A stretch of 64,000 nt of DNA from an uncultured Treponema sp. (lineage in GTDB: Bacteria > Spirochaetota > Spirochaetia > Treponematales > Treponemataceae), in assembly GCA_900319625.1 (NCBI GenBank), contig ONPD01000008.1, positions 1 through 64,000 on the forward strand, in the 5' to 3' direction. The notes beneath the pieces were generated by a model, which was given only the letters and a program-made list of their open reading frames with translations, was not told the origin of the DNA and ran no database searches. The position numbers and the translations under genes are program-made. Shown one piece after another: positions 24,587 through 33,473 of this stretch (its first letter is position 1; each line of letters starts with the position of its first letter).

Positions 24587-25963
24587 ATGAAAGGTATTGA
24601 ATACAGAGGCGTAACTTCCGTTGACGGACCTATTGTCATCCTTAAGCGTACGGAAAACGTTTTTTACAATGAAACTGTCTGTGTCCGCGATCGCAAAGGT
24701 GAAAAGCGAATAGGTAAAATTGTAGATATAAATGAAAAGGCTGTTGTCGTTCAGATTTTTGGTTCAACAACCGGACTTGATCTGGATGAAACTTCCTTTG
24801 AATTTCTTGACCAGCCGCTTGAGCTTCGCGTTGGTGACGGACTTTTAGGCCGTGTTTTCAACGGTCTTGGAGAGCCGATTGACGGATATCCTGCAATTGT
24901 TTCTGACAAAAAGATGAACGTAAACGGTTATCCGATAAATCCTTATGCCCGAATCTATCCGCGCGATTTTATTCAGACTGGAATTTCTGCAATTGACGGA
25001 ATGAACTCCCTTGTCCGCGGACAGAAGCTTCCGATTTTCAGCGGAAACGGTCTTCCTCATAACAAGCTTGCAGCTCAGATTATCCGCCAGGCAAAGCTTC
25101 GTAATAGTGATGAAAAATTCGTTATGGTTTTTGCCGGAATGGGTATTAAATATGACGTTGCAAAATTCTTCGTAGATACTTTTGAAGCGTCCGGCGTTTT
25201 GTCTAACGTAGTTATGTTTCAGAGCCTTGCTGACGCTCCTTCCATCGAGCGAATCATCACACCCCGCTGTGCGCTTACCGCCGCAGAATATCTGGCCTTT
25301 GAAAAAGGCATGCACGTACTTGTCGTAATGACAGATATGACAAACTACTGCGAGGCCCTGCGTGAAATTTCTACTACCCGCGGTGAAGTTCCCGGCCGTA
25401 AGGGCTATCCTGGCTATCTTTATTCCGACCTTGCAGAACTTTATGAGCGCGCCGGAAAAATTAAGGGCAGTGAAGGTTCAATCACCCAGATTCCAATCCT
25501 TACAATGCCAAATGATGATATTTCTCATCCTATTCCAGACCTTACCGGTTACATCACCGAAGGACAGATTGTACTTGACCGCGAAATGAGCCAGAAGGGA
25601 CTTTACCCGCCTGTAAGCGGACTTCCTTCACTTTCCCGCCTTATGAAAGACGGTATCGGTCCTGATATGACCAGGGAAGACCACGCAAATGTTTCAAGTC
25701 AGCTTTTTGCCTCTTATTCCAAGGTAAAATCAATCAGAAACCTTGCGGCAATCATCGGTGAAGAAGAACTCAGTCCTCTCGACCGTCAGTACCTTAAGTT
25801 TGGTGACAGACTGGAAAAAGAATTCTTCGGCCAGGATGAATATGAAGACCGCACAATCGAAGAGACTCTTGATTTGGGCTGGAAACTCCTGAAAGAACTT
25901 CCTCGTGAAGAGCTTACCCGAATTAAACCTGAGTTCATTGCAAAATATTTAGGGGAAGAATAG
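24587..25963 (+). CDS. atpB: V-type ATPase subunit B (non-catalytic)
   Basis: This 458-residue protein starts after SD TGGAGG. It is related to subunit A but lacks a functional P-loop: the equivalent site reads [11 protein letters not shown]. Conserved [21 protein letters not shown] and [12 protein letters not shown] identify subunit B. Its TAG stop shares one base with the GTG start of subunit D. Confidence 0.96.
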   Translation: MKGIEYRGVTSVDGPIVILKRTENVFYNETVCVRDRKGEKRIGKIVDINEKAVVVQIFGSTTGLDLDETSFEFLDQPLELRVGDGLLGRVFNGLGEPIDGYPAIVSDKKMNVNGYPINPYARIYPRDFIQTGISAIDGMNSLVRGQKLPIFSGNGLPHNKLAAQIIRQAKLRNSDEKFVMVFAGMGIKYDVAKFFVDTFEASGVLSNVVMFQSLADAPSIERIITPRCALTAAEYLAFEKGMHVLVVMTDMTNYCEALREISTTRGEVPGRKGYPGYLYSDLAELYERAGKIKGSEGSITQIPILTMPNDDISHPIPDLTGYITEGQIVLDREMSQKGLYPPVSGLPSLSRLMKDGIGPDMTREDHANVSSQLFASYSKVKSIRNLAAIIGEEELSPLDRQYLKFGDRLEKEFFGQDEYEDRTIEETLDLGWKLLKELPREELTRIKPEFIAKYLGEE

Positions 25964-26586
25964 TGGCAAAGCTTAATATTGCACCTACAAAATCTAATCT
26001 TCTCGCAATGAAAGAGCAGCTTGCGGTTTCTACCAACGGCTATGAGCTTCTGGAAGAAAAGCGCGAAATCCTTGTCCGCGAGCTTATGCATATGGTGGAG
26101 CAGGTAAAGGTGCTGGAAAAGGATATTGAAAAAGTTACCAGTCAGGCTTATCCGGCTCTCAAGCGTATGCTTATGATGGACGGGGCAGATCAGATTGAGC
26201 GAATTTCTCACGCTGTTCACTATGATTTCGAAATGACAGAAAAGAAGGTGACTGTTGGAGGAATGCCTTTTTCTTCTATAGATGTTTCCCTTCCAAAAAA
26301 AGAGCTTTTTTATTCATTCAACGGAACCTATGCAAATACCGACGCTGTAATCAACCGTTTTTTTGAACTTCTTTCACTGCTTACTCAGATGGCTTCAATA
26401 AGAACGATTGTCTGGCGTCTGGCAGAAGAAGTCCGCAAAACTCAGAGGCGTGTAAATGCCCTTGATAAAATGATTATTCCTCAGACTCAGGAAACTAAAG
26501 CTTATATAGAAAGCGTTCTTGAGGAAAGGGAAAGAGATAATACTTTTGTTCTTAAAGCCCTCAAAAAGCGAAACGGAGGAAATTAA
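25963..26586 (+). CDS. atpD: V-type ATPase subunit D (central rotor shaft)
   Basis: This 207-residue protein starts at GTG 25963, overlapping the subunit B stop by one base. The opening KLNIAPTKSNLLAMKEQL is characteristic of subunit D. Long N- and C-terminal helices form the rotating coiled coil. The C-terminal part (RVNALDKMIIPQ) is the usual family motif. Confidence 0.95.
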   Translation: MAKLNIAPTKSNLLAMKEQLAVSTNGYELLEEKREILVRELMHMVEQVKVLEKDIEKVTSQAYPALKRMLMMDGADQIERISHAVHYDFEMTEKKVTVGGMPFSSIDVSLPKKELFYSFNGTYANTDAVINRFFELLSLLTQMASIRTIVWRLAEEVRKTQRRVNALDKMIIPQTQETKAYIESVLEERERDNTFVLKALKKRNGGN

Positions 26587-26593
26587 AAGGATT

Positions 26594-27082
26594 ATGGCAA
26601 AAAGTTTTTTTAAGAAAATAGTTGTTGCAATTAACGGTAAACAATCCTCAATTCAGACCGCTATGTATGCGGTTATGATGGCAAAAATCTATAATATCGA
26701 AATCCGCTTTGTTTTTGTAATAGATACTGCCACAATTAAATTTCTGTCTATAAACAAGTTGATTATTTCTGATGATCTTGAAGAGAGGCTGGAAGCTGAC
26801 GGAAAACGCTATCTTGAATATGTTGAAATGCTGGCTTCTTCAAAAGGAGTAAAATGCCAGAAGGATCTTCGTAAGGGCGGCGTATTTTCTGAGGTTTTGA
26901 AGTCTGCTGAAGAATTTGAAGCTGATTTGATTCTGCTTGGCGGAAATATCCGTGAGGTTGGAAAAACAGGCATTAAGCATAATTTCTTGAGCTCCGCTGA
27001 AACTTCAATCCTTTCCAACTCAAAGTGCCCTGTTATGATTGTACAGAAGCCTAATATAGAAGCAGAGTTTAAAATATTCTGA
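26594..27082 (+). CDS. Universal stress protein (UspA family)
   Basis: This 162-residue protein starts at ATG 26594. An ATG at 26519 lies within the subunit D gene and is rejected. A Usp fold is shown by KKIVVAINGKQSS at the N-terminus, ADLILLGGNIREVGKTG and a C-terminal SSAETSILSNSKCPVMIV. The usual ATP-binding G-x2-G-x9-G(S/T) motif is only partly present. It lies 7 bases after subunit D, so it is probably co-transcribed with the V-ATPase; its role there is unknown. Confidence 0.85.
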   Translation: MAKSFFKKIVVAINGKQSSIQTAMYAVMMAKIYNIEIRFVFVIDTATIKFLSINKLIISDDLEERLEADGKRYLEYVEMLASSKGVKCQKDLRKGGVFSEVLKSAEEFEADLILLGGNIREVGKTGIKHNFLSSAETSILSNSKCPVMIVQKPNIEAEFKIF

Positions 27083-27146
27083 TGGCGATAAAAATGCCCC
27101 TGTAAGTGCTGATTTTCCTATCGCCATCTCTTTTGCTTCGCAAAAG
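27082..27146 (+). repeat. Inverted repeats after the V-ATPase operon
   Basis: GATGGCGAT near 27082 pairs with ATCGCCATC near 27119 across a roughly 28-base loop, and CTTTTGC-TTC-GCAAAAG follows at about 27130-27146. Together they may act as a weak terminator. The second hairpin overlaps the putative -35 region of the J-domain gene. Confidence 0.4.
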
Positions 27147-27165
27147 TATTTAAATGTACTATAAT
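27137..27165 (+). promoter_or_regulatory. Promoter giving a probably leaderless J-domain mRNA
   Basis: A perfect TATAAT (27160-27165) is preceded at 17 bases by TTCGCA (27137-27142). The GTG start at 27174 lies only 8 bases after the -10 box, so transcription should start almost at the start codon. No SD is present. Confidence 0.5.
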
Positions 27166-27173
27166 ATTCACCC

Positions 27174-27920
27174 GTGACTGACTATTATAAGATTCTTGGC
27201 GTAAGGCAGAATGCCACTTTAAGCGAAATCAAGCGGGCTTACCGCGAAAAAGCAAAGCTTCTCCATCCGGATTTGACCGGCGACGTAACCCTGCGTCCTG
27301 AATTTGAAAAGGTTGTCACAGCCTATCGGGTTCTTTCTGATTTACGCCAGCGAAGCATTTTTGATGAATCCTTTTTTATGCGCTTTGGCCGCAAGCAGTC
27401 AAAAACAGAAACTTTTGATTATTATAAATGGCTGTCCGAACGTGACGACGAAGAAAGCCGTTCCAAACTGATTTTTTACACCCTCATGCACCAGAAGGAA
27501 GATGAAGCTGTTGCTGAGTTCAAACGCATGCAGATGAATCACGCGGATTTTTCCTTGAAAAAATGGTTTTCCCGCGAGGATTTTATGGATTACGGCTATA
27601 TTCTTGCAGAAGAGCTTGTAATCCGGGGAGAATATTATGACGCTTTTCTCCTTCTCGAACAGATAATCAAAATGGAATATTCCTTTAACTATTTTAAGAT
27701 CTTCTTTCCTGAAGTGATGGAATTTACCCTGGAAATTTTGAAAAAGAATATAGACCGTGTTATAAACGATGAACTGGCTCTTGATGTTTATGAGCGGGCC
27801 CTTGATTTAGGCTTTGGAAAGGCTTCCGACCGCTTCTTTTTACAGAAGATGTCGGAAGAATATTTGCGAATAGGGGACGAAGCGACAGCAGAAATCTGCT
27901 ATAACGCAAGTCTCGCGTAA
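27174..27920 (+). CDS. DnaJ-domain protein of unknown specificity
   Basis: This 248-residue protein starts at GTG 27174. Residues 1-66 form a J domain (DYYKILGVRQNATLSEIKRAYR, with ends DYYKILG and AYR; HPD in LLHPDL; DLRQRSIFDE), which stimulates DnaK-type chaperones. The remaining 180 residues are helical, charged and not recognised, without the zinc or G/F regions of classical DnaJ. The gene converges on map with a 5-base gap. No SD is seen (see promoter). Confidence 0.85.
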   Translation: MTDYYKILGVRQNATLSEIKRAYREKAKLLHPDLTGDVTLRPEFEKVVTAYRVLSDLRQRSIFDESFFMRFGRKQSKTETFDYYKWLSERDDEESRSKLIFYTLMHQKEDEAVAEFKRMQMNHADFSLKKWFSREDFMDYGYILAEELVIRGEYYDAFLLLEQIIKMEYSFNYFKIFFPEVMEFTLEILKKNIDRVINDELALDVYERALDLGFGKASDRFFLQKMSEEYLRIGDEATAEICYNASLA

Positions 27921-27925
27921 ACTAA

Positions 27926-28699
27926 TTATTTCAGAACAGACTGGCCATTGTAATCAAGATCAGTAAGCACTTCTGTGTGGTCTTCAAAGACTGCAACGGT
28001 GTGCTCTTCGTGGCAGGAAACGCTGCCATCTGCTGTCAGAACTGTCCAGCCGTCAGAGGCGGTTTCTACATCTGCAGTTCCCATGTTAATCATAGGCTCC
28101 AGGGCAAGTACCATACCCGGAACGATTCTAGGATTTGCGCCGCGGCTAGGGCAGTTTGGAACGCTAGGATCTTCGTGAACATCAATTCCGACTCCGTGTC
28201 CGCAGTAATCATACACAACACCATATCCGTTCTTTTCTGCAATTGCGTAAACTGCATTGGAAATATCGCTGATTCTGTTTCCTACGACACAGGCTTTTAT
28301 TGCCGCATCAAGACATTCAGCCGTAACTTTCTGCAGCTTTCGGACTTCAGGCTTTACGTTTCCAATCAAAAGAGAGTGGGTTGTATCACTGATAAATCCG
28401 TCAAGGTCAATTCCTACGTCCAGACTTACAAGATCTCCATCCTGTACAATGCGTTTTTTTGACGGGATTCCGTGAATAACTTCCTCGTTAATACTGATGC
28501 AGACAGCGCCTGGGAAATCTTCCCTGTACCAGGCTGGCTTTCCGCCGTGTCCTATAATATAGTTTTTAAAAAGGTTATCGATATCCTTTGTGCTCATTCC
28601 GGCTTTAATCTTTGGGATAAGCTCGTTGAACATGTCGGCTGTAAGGTGGCATGCTTTTCTGATTCCGTTGATTTGTTCTTCGTTCTTAATATAAATCAT
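27926..28699 (-). CDS. map: Methionine aminopeptidase type I
   Basis: This 257-residue metalloprotease removes the initiator methionine. The five metal ligands are present: Asp in SLDVGIDLDGF, Asp in SDTTHS, His in GHGVGIDVHEDP, Glu in ALEPMIN and Glu in CHEEHTVAV. An SD-like GAGG precedes ATG 28699. It works downstream of the deformylase encoded at 11.3-11.9 kb. Confidence 0.96.
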   Translation of the reverse strand: MIYIKNEEQINGIRKACHLTADMFNELIPKIKAGMSTKDIDNLFKNYIIGHGGKPAWYREDFPGAVCISINEEVIHGIPSKKRIVQDGDLVSLDVGIDLDGFISDTTHSLLIGNVKPEVRKLQKVTAECLDAAIKACVVGNRISDISNAVYAIAEKNGYGVVYDYCGHGVGIDVHEDPSVPNCPSRGANPRIVPGMVLALEPMINMGTADVETASDGWTVLTADGSVSCHEEHTVAVFEDHTEVLTDLDYNGQSVLK

Positions 28700-28742
28700 T
28701 ATTTTGCCTCGTGATTAGTAGATACTAACATAAATCAGACAT

Positions 28743-28787
28743 AAAAAAAAGACTGGCTGTCCTAAAAGGATTGCCAGTCTTTTTTGA
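28743..28787 (-). terminator. Terminator after rpsD (bidirectional shape)
   Basis: GACTGGC (28751-28757) pairs with GCCAGTC (28773-28779), flanked by A8 on the left and T6 on the right. It is 15 bases beyond the rpsD stop on the minus strand. Confidence 0.85.
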
Positions 28788-28801
28788 AGAAACGCAAAAG
28801 A

Positions 28802-29398
28802 CTACTTTGAGTAGTATTCTACGACCATCTGGTCATTAATCTGTACAGGAATGTCTTTGCGTTCCGGCATACTGATCAATTTTCCGCTGAAGTTTTCTTC
28901 ATCGCGCTCCAAATATGGAAGTGCGGCTTTGTTGTCTCCAAGGAATGTATCTTTGAACTGTGAGCTTTTGCGAGCTTTTTCTTTCAAAGAAATAACCTGT
29001 CCAACCTTTACTTCAAAAGACGGAATATTTACGCATTTTCCATCTACAAGAATGTGCTGGTGACTTACCATCTGGTGTGCCATACGGATTGAGTTTGCAA
29101 ATCCCAAGCGGTAAACAAGGTTGTCAAGTCTGGTTTCAAGTAAAACGATAAGGTTTTCACCTGTTTTTCCTGCTTTTCTAGAAGCACGGTCGTAATACTT
29201 AACAAGCTGGCGCTCAAGGACTCCGTAATAAGCCTTTACCTTCTGCTTTTCGATTAAGTGCATTCCATAGTCAGAAAGCTTCTTTTTCTTGCTCTTGAAT
29301 GCTGGGTCGTTAGCTCTGTCCAATGCTTTTGGATCACCGCAAACGTTAACCCCTAATCTTCTACATTCCTTAAATCGAGGTTCTCTTCTGGTAGCCAT
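28802..29398 (-). CDS. rpsD: 30S ribosomal protein S4
   Basis: This 198-residue protein binds 16S rRNA early in assembly. The S4 N-terminal domain (REPRFKECRRLGVNVCG) lacks the full zinc Cys set of some S4 proteins. The S4 RNA-binding domain begins near ETRLDNLVYRLGFA and HQMVSHQHILVDG. SD TGGAG precedes ATG 29398. It is a single-gene unit with its own terminator. An imperfect hairpin (ACCGGCTT/AAGTCGGT near 29425-29445) in the leader might serve autoregulation, which is speculative. Confidence 0.96.
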   Translation of the reverse strand: MATRREPRFKECRRLGVNVCGDPKALDRANDPAFKSKKKKLSDYGMHLIEKQKVKAYYGVLERQLVKYYDRASRKAGKTGENLIVLLETRLDNLVYRLGFANSIRMAHQMVSHQHILVDGKCVNIPSFEVKVGQVISLKEKARKSSQFKDTFLGDNKAALPYLERDEENFSGKLISMPERKDIPVQINDQMVVEYYSK

Positions 29399-29541
29399 TT
29401 ATAACTCCATAAATTTTATTCTATACCGGCTTAATAAAGTCGGTGAGATATAATAATATAAAATTTCAAAAATGAATTCAAGTTAAGTCCTTATAAAATC
29501 TGAAAAAAAGTGCCTGTCTTTTTTTATTATGCCCGATGTGA

Positions 29542-29547
29542 TATATT
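29542..29547 (+). promoter_or_regulatory. -10 box giving a probably leaderless kinase mRNA
   Basis: TATATT (29542-29547) ends 6 bases before ATG 29554, and there is no SD. No strong -35 hexamer was found. Confidence 0.4.
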
Positions 29548-29553
29548 GTAGAA

Positions 29554-32343
29554 ATGAATTTCCATAGTATCAATATTAAGAGAATTGTACTTTTTATCTG
29601 CCTGTCATGGAGCTTTTTTTCTTTCGCTCAGACAAATCAAAAACAGGTTACAGTCGGTTATTATGAAAATGAAGTTTTTCAGGAAGGAGCAAAAATAGGC
29701 GCTGTAAAAAAAGGTTATGCCTATGAATATTATCAGAAGCTTTCTGAATATACCGGCTGGAAATATAAATACGTTTACGGCAGCTATTCAGAGCTTTACT
29801 CAATGCTCATTGAAGGAAAGATTGACCTGCTGGCAGGTCTTGCCTGGAAAAAGGAAAGGGAAGCTCTTGTCGCTTATCCGGCCTTTCCAATGGGAAAGGA
29901 AAATTATGCTCTTTTAAAGCACAGTCTTGATTCAACAATTTCAACTGATATAAAAACCTTCAACGGTAAAAAAATAGGTGTCCTTCAAAGTGCTATGGTA
30001 GATGCCTTACATTCCTATCTTTCTTCCCGCAATCTTAAATGTCAGGTTATTACTTTTGATTCTTATGATTCGCTTTTTACTTCCTTTGATAATAATGAAA
30101 TTGATATTCTTGCAACTGAAGGGGATGGAACTTACGGAAAACGCCATGCGGAAGTTCTCTGTCATTTTGGAAGCACAAAATACTTTCTTTGTGTAAGCAA
30201 AAATCGTCCGGAACTTTTGGAGGAACTTAATCATGCACAGTCCCTTCTTGATATAGAAGAGCCAAATTATCTGGCTTCCCTGCGTTCCAAATATTATCAC
30301 TCCACGGTTTCGAGTCTTGCCTTCTCTGAAGCTGAAAAAAACTGGATGAAGGAACATCCATCGTTGAGAATAGGCTATCTTGAGGATTATCTTCCTTACA
30401 GTGGAACTGATTCTCAGGGCAAGGTAACGGGAATAGTAAAGGATATTTTTTCCCGGATTGCAGGTTCGCTTGCAATTGCGGCAAAGGAAATTACCTATAC
30501 AGGCTACGAAAGCTATTATGATATGATTCACGCAATGGAGCTTGGCGAAGTTGACGTAGTTTTCCCGGTTGGAGGAGGACTTTATTATTCGGAAGAAAAC
30601 GATATCTATCAGTCAACGCCTCTCGTTTATTCTTCCGTAGATCTTATTTCTTCTCCTGCGCATACACCCCTTACAGCCTTCAACACAGTTGAATCTGCTT
30701 CTGATAAGCCTGTAAAAATCAAATTTGCATCAAATCAGAATAATACAATGCAGTATTACTATATCAAAACTCAGTTTCCGGATGCAAAAATCGTCTTTTA
30801 CCCGGATGTTGATGCCTGCCTTGAAGCTGTCCTTAAGGGGGATGTTCACTGTACGACTGTAAACGGACTTAGAAGCGATATCCTGAAAAACCGGAAATAT
30901 AAAAAGCTTTTTGTACGTCAGCTTACAGCTCCGGATGCCCGCTGTTTTGGAGTCAGAATTGGAAATGAAGGGCTTTTGAAGCTTTTGAACCGGGGAATCA
31001 ACATAATCGGAACGGATTTTGCCCAGAATCTTGCCTATCATTATACAGAAAGCCTTTATACTTACCGGCTGGGGGATTTTTTACTGGATAACATTCAGTT
31101 TGTAATCCTTATGCTCCTGCTTGTCGCCTTAATCGTAATGTTTTTTGTTATACGCGATGCAAAGCATGCCAGAAAAGCCCTGCTGGCATCTGAATCTGCA
31201 AGCAAGGCAAAAACAGCCTTTATGGATAATATTTCTCATGATATCCAGACTCCTATGAATGCAATTGTCGGCTTTACTTCTCTTGCAACTCTGAACATAG
31301 AACAGAAGGAAAAAGTCTATGATTACCTCAAAAAGATTTCTGTTTCCAGTCAGCATCTGCTTTCCCTTATAAATAATATTCTTGATATCAGCCGAATAGA
31401 AAGCCAGAGTGTTTTTTTGAATGAGGATGAGGTAAACCTTCCTTCCCTTGTAAATGATATAAAGGCAATTGTCCAGCAGGGCTTGAAGGAAAAAGACATT
31501 GAACTTGTAATTGAAAAGCATCTTACAAATAAAAATATCATTACAGACAAGCTCAGACTTCAGCAGCTGATTTTAAATATTCTTGGAAATGCCGTTAAAT
31601 TTACTCCTTATGGTGGAAAAATCATCTTTAAAATCAACGAGCTGCTTGATGCGTCAAATACAGCAGAAAAATCAACTTTTGAAATTTCCATCCGTGATAA
31701 CGGAATCGGTATGAGCGAAGATTTTATGAACGTTATTTTTGAGCCATTTGTTCGTGAACGCTTTAATACCGGTTTGAAATCACAGGGAACGGGACTTGGG
31801 CTTGCAATTACAAAGAGAATTGTAAATCTTATGGGCGGTAAAATCTTTGTAACGAGCCAGGAAGGAAAGGGCAGTGAATTTGTTGTAAAAATTCCTTTCA
31901 GACTCTGTCCTGTTCCTATTGCTATGGAAGAACGCGATGAAAGAAGGGTTGATTTTACCGGAAAAAAAGTTCTTCTTTGCGAGGATACTGATACAAACCA
32001 GATGATTGCAAAGGATATCCTTGAAAATGCCGGCTTTATAGTAGAAATTGCAAGGGACGGAGTTGAAGCTTTTGAAAAAATGAAACTCAATCCTTCCGGA
32101 TTTTATGATATAATTCTTATGGATACCAGAATGCCGAATATGGATGGTTATGAGGCAACAAGACATATCAGAACTCTTCCGGACAGAGATAAGGCTCTTA
32201 TTCCTATTATTGCGGTTTCTTCCAATATATACGGGGATGACAGAACAAAAGCCTTTGACAGCGGAATGAATGCCTATCTGACAAAACCTTATAATATTCC
32301 TGTTCTTATGAACACTCTGAAGGGACTTCTGAAAATGAAATGA
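29554..32343 (+). CDS. Hybrid sensor histidine kinase with two periplasmic solute-binding domains
   Basis: This 929-residue membrane receptor has EvgS/BvgS-like architecture. In order: signal peptide (1-25), two SBP_bac_3 type domains (about 30-250 and 265-510), and one membrane segment (about 515-538, FVILMLLLVALIVMFFVI). Then come a HisKA domain with phosphorylatable His562 (SHDIQTPMN), an HATPase with NAVKFTPYGG, DNGIGM and GTGLGLAIT, and a receiver with CEDTDTNQ, phosphoacceptor Asp857 (LMDTRMP) and Lys in LTKPY. No separate Hpt or output regulator is next to it. It heads an operon with a membrane acyltransferase-like protein and a SpoIIE-type phosphatase. The ligand is probably a small amine or amino acid, by family only. 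Confidence 0.9.
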   Translation: MNFHSINIKRIVLFICLSWSFFSFAQTNQKQVTVGYYENEVFQEGAKIGAVKKGYAYEYYQKLSEYTGWKYKYVYGSYSELYSMLIEGKIDLLAGLAWKKEREALVAYPAFPMGKENYALLKHSLDSTISTDIKTFNGKKIGVLQSAMVDALHSYLSSRNLKCQVITFDSYDSLFTSFDNNEIDILATEGDGTYGKRHAEVLCHFGSTKYFLCVSKNRPELLEELNHAQSLLDIEEPNYLASLRSKYYHSTVSSLAFSEAEKNWMKEHPSLRIGYLEDYLPYSGTDSQGKVTGIVKDIFSRIAGSLAIAAKEITYTGYESYYDMIHAMELGEVDVVFPVGGGLYYSEENDIYQSTPLVYSSVDLISSPAHTPLTAFNTVESASDKPVKIKFASNQNNTMQYYYIKTQFPDAKIVFYPDVDACLEAVLKGDVHCTTVNGLRSDILKNRKYKKLFVRQLTAPDARCFGVRIGNEGLLKLLNRGINIIGTDFAQNLAYHYTESLYTYRLGDFLLDNIQFVILMLLLVALIVMFFVIRDAKHARKALLASESASKAKTAFMDNISHDIQTPMNAIVGFTSLATLNIEQKEKVYDYLKKISVSSQHLLSLINNILDISRIESQSVFLNEDEVNLPSLVNDIKAIVQQGLKEKDIELVIEKHLTNKNIITDKLRLQQLILNILGNAVKFTPYGGKIIFKINELLDASNTAEKSTFEISIRDNGIGMSEDFMNVIFEPFVRERFNTGLKSQGTGLGLAITKRIVNLMGGKIFVTSQEGKGSEFVVKIPFRLCPVPIAMEERDERRVDFTGKKVLLCEDTDTNQMIAKDILENAGFIVEIARDGVEAFEKMKLNPSGFYDIILMDTRMPNMDGYEATRHIRTLPDRDKALIPIIAVSSNIYGDDRTKAFDSGMNAYLTKPYNIPVLMNTLKGLLKMK

Positions 32344-32356
32344 CAGGGGAGGATCT

Positions 32357-33463
32357 ATGGAAAAAAAACTAAATACCGGAAGACAACTTGAGCTGGATCT
32401 TGGAAAGGCTCTTATAATCGTAAATCTTGCAACGATTCATACAGTTATAGAATGTTCAACAGACCAGGTGCTGGCACATGGTTTTCCCTATTTTTTTGAT
32501 TCGATTTTAGGAGGCCCCCTTGCAGCTCCAATGTTCCTTTTTGCTATGGGAATCGGCTTTATCTATACAAGAAAGCAGAATCCGAAGGATTTTTTTATCC
32601 GGGGCCTTAAGCTGGGCGCTCTTGCCTTTTCCCTGAATCTTTTGAGATTTTTCCTTCCCCTTTTCCTGGGCTATTTAATTACCGGAGACAGGGAACAGTA
32701 CCTGCAGCCGCTTTTATACAGGGTATTCGGTAACGACGTACTTCAGTTTTCAGCACTCTGCCTTCTTTTATTTGCCCTTCTTAAAAAACTAAAAATCCCG
32801 GATTTTGCCCTTCTTCTTCTTGCCCTTATTATGCGGATTTGCGGCAGTTTTTTAAGTGATGTAGATACTGGTAATCAGATTCTTAACGTGATCCTCGGGC
32901 ATTTTGTCGGTATTGAAGATGCTCCTGAAATGGTCTTCAGTGATTTTCCACTTTTGCTCTGGTTTATAGTGCCTGTATGCGGTTATATTTTTGCCAAAAA
33001 ACTGATTTCCTGTGAGAACAAAAAAAGGCTTTATCTTGTAACTTCTCTTCCCTGCCTTATTTTTGCTGTCTTCTGGTTTGCAAGGGGAATAAGCAGAACC
33101 TGTGGAATGTTTGATGAAGGGCAGAACGCTTATTATCATATGGGAATGCCGGATATGCTGGCTTCGATCTGTGCTGCTTTTGCCGCATTGGGCATTTATT
33201 ATCTGATTATAAAAATTCTTCCGCAAAAGCTTATGAATGTAATTGTAAAAATCAGTGCCGCAATTACTTATGTCTACTGTATTCAGTGGATTATCGTAAT
33301 GTGGGCAACTGATTTTCTTCTATATATTTTACGGGGAAGTCAACTTTTGCCGGAAAAGCAGTCTATTCTTCTGGGCTATGCAATCAGCATTTTGTCGGTA
33401 AGTCTTGGTCTCTTCCTCAAAAAAAAGATGACAGAAAAAGCAAAAGCAGGGATAATTCAATAA
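32357..33463 (+). CDS. Polytopic membrane acyltransferase-like protein
   Basis: This 368-residue protein has about ten hydrophobic segments and the opening RQLELDLGKALIIVNLATIHTVI. That opening resembles the heparan-alpha-glucosaminide acetyltransferase/DUF1624/YeiB-like group, whose first helix carries a conserved Asp and a His. The C-terminal helices and a basic tail (KKKMTEKAKAG) fit an inner membrane protein. SD GGGAGG lies before ATG 32357. It sits 13 bases after the kinase and 10 before the phosphatase, so it belongs to the same signalling operon. Transfer of an acyl group to a surface glycan is a family-based guess. Confidence 0.6.
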   Translation: MEKKLNTGRQLELDLGKALIIVNLATIHTVIECSTDQVLAHGFPYFFDSILGGPLAAPMFLFAMGIGFIYTRKQNPKDFFIRGLKLGALAFSLNLLRFFLPLFLGYLITGDREQYLQPLLYRVFGNDVLQFSALCLLLFALLKKLKIPDFALLLLALIMRICGSFLSDVDTGNQILNVILGHFVGIEDAPEMVFSDFPLLLWFIVPVCGYIFAKKLISCENKKRLYLVTSLPCLIFAVFWFARGISRTCGMFDEGQNAYYHMGMPDMLASICAAFAALGIYYLIIKILPQKLMNVIVKISAAITYVYCIQWIIVMWATDFLLYILRGSQLLPEKQSILLGYAISILSVSLGLFLKKKMTEKAKAGIIQ

Positions 33464-33473
33464 GGGTAAATAA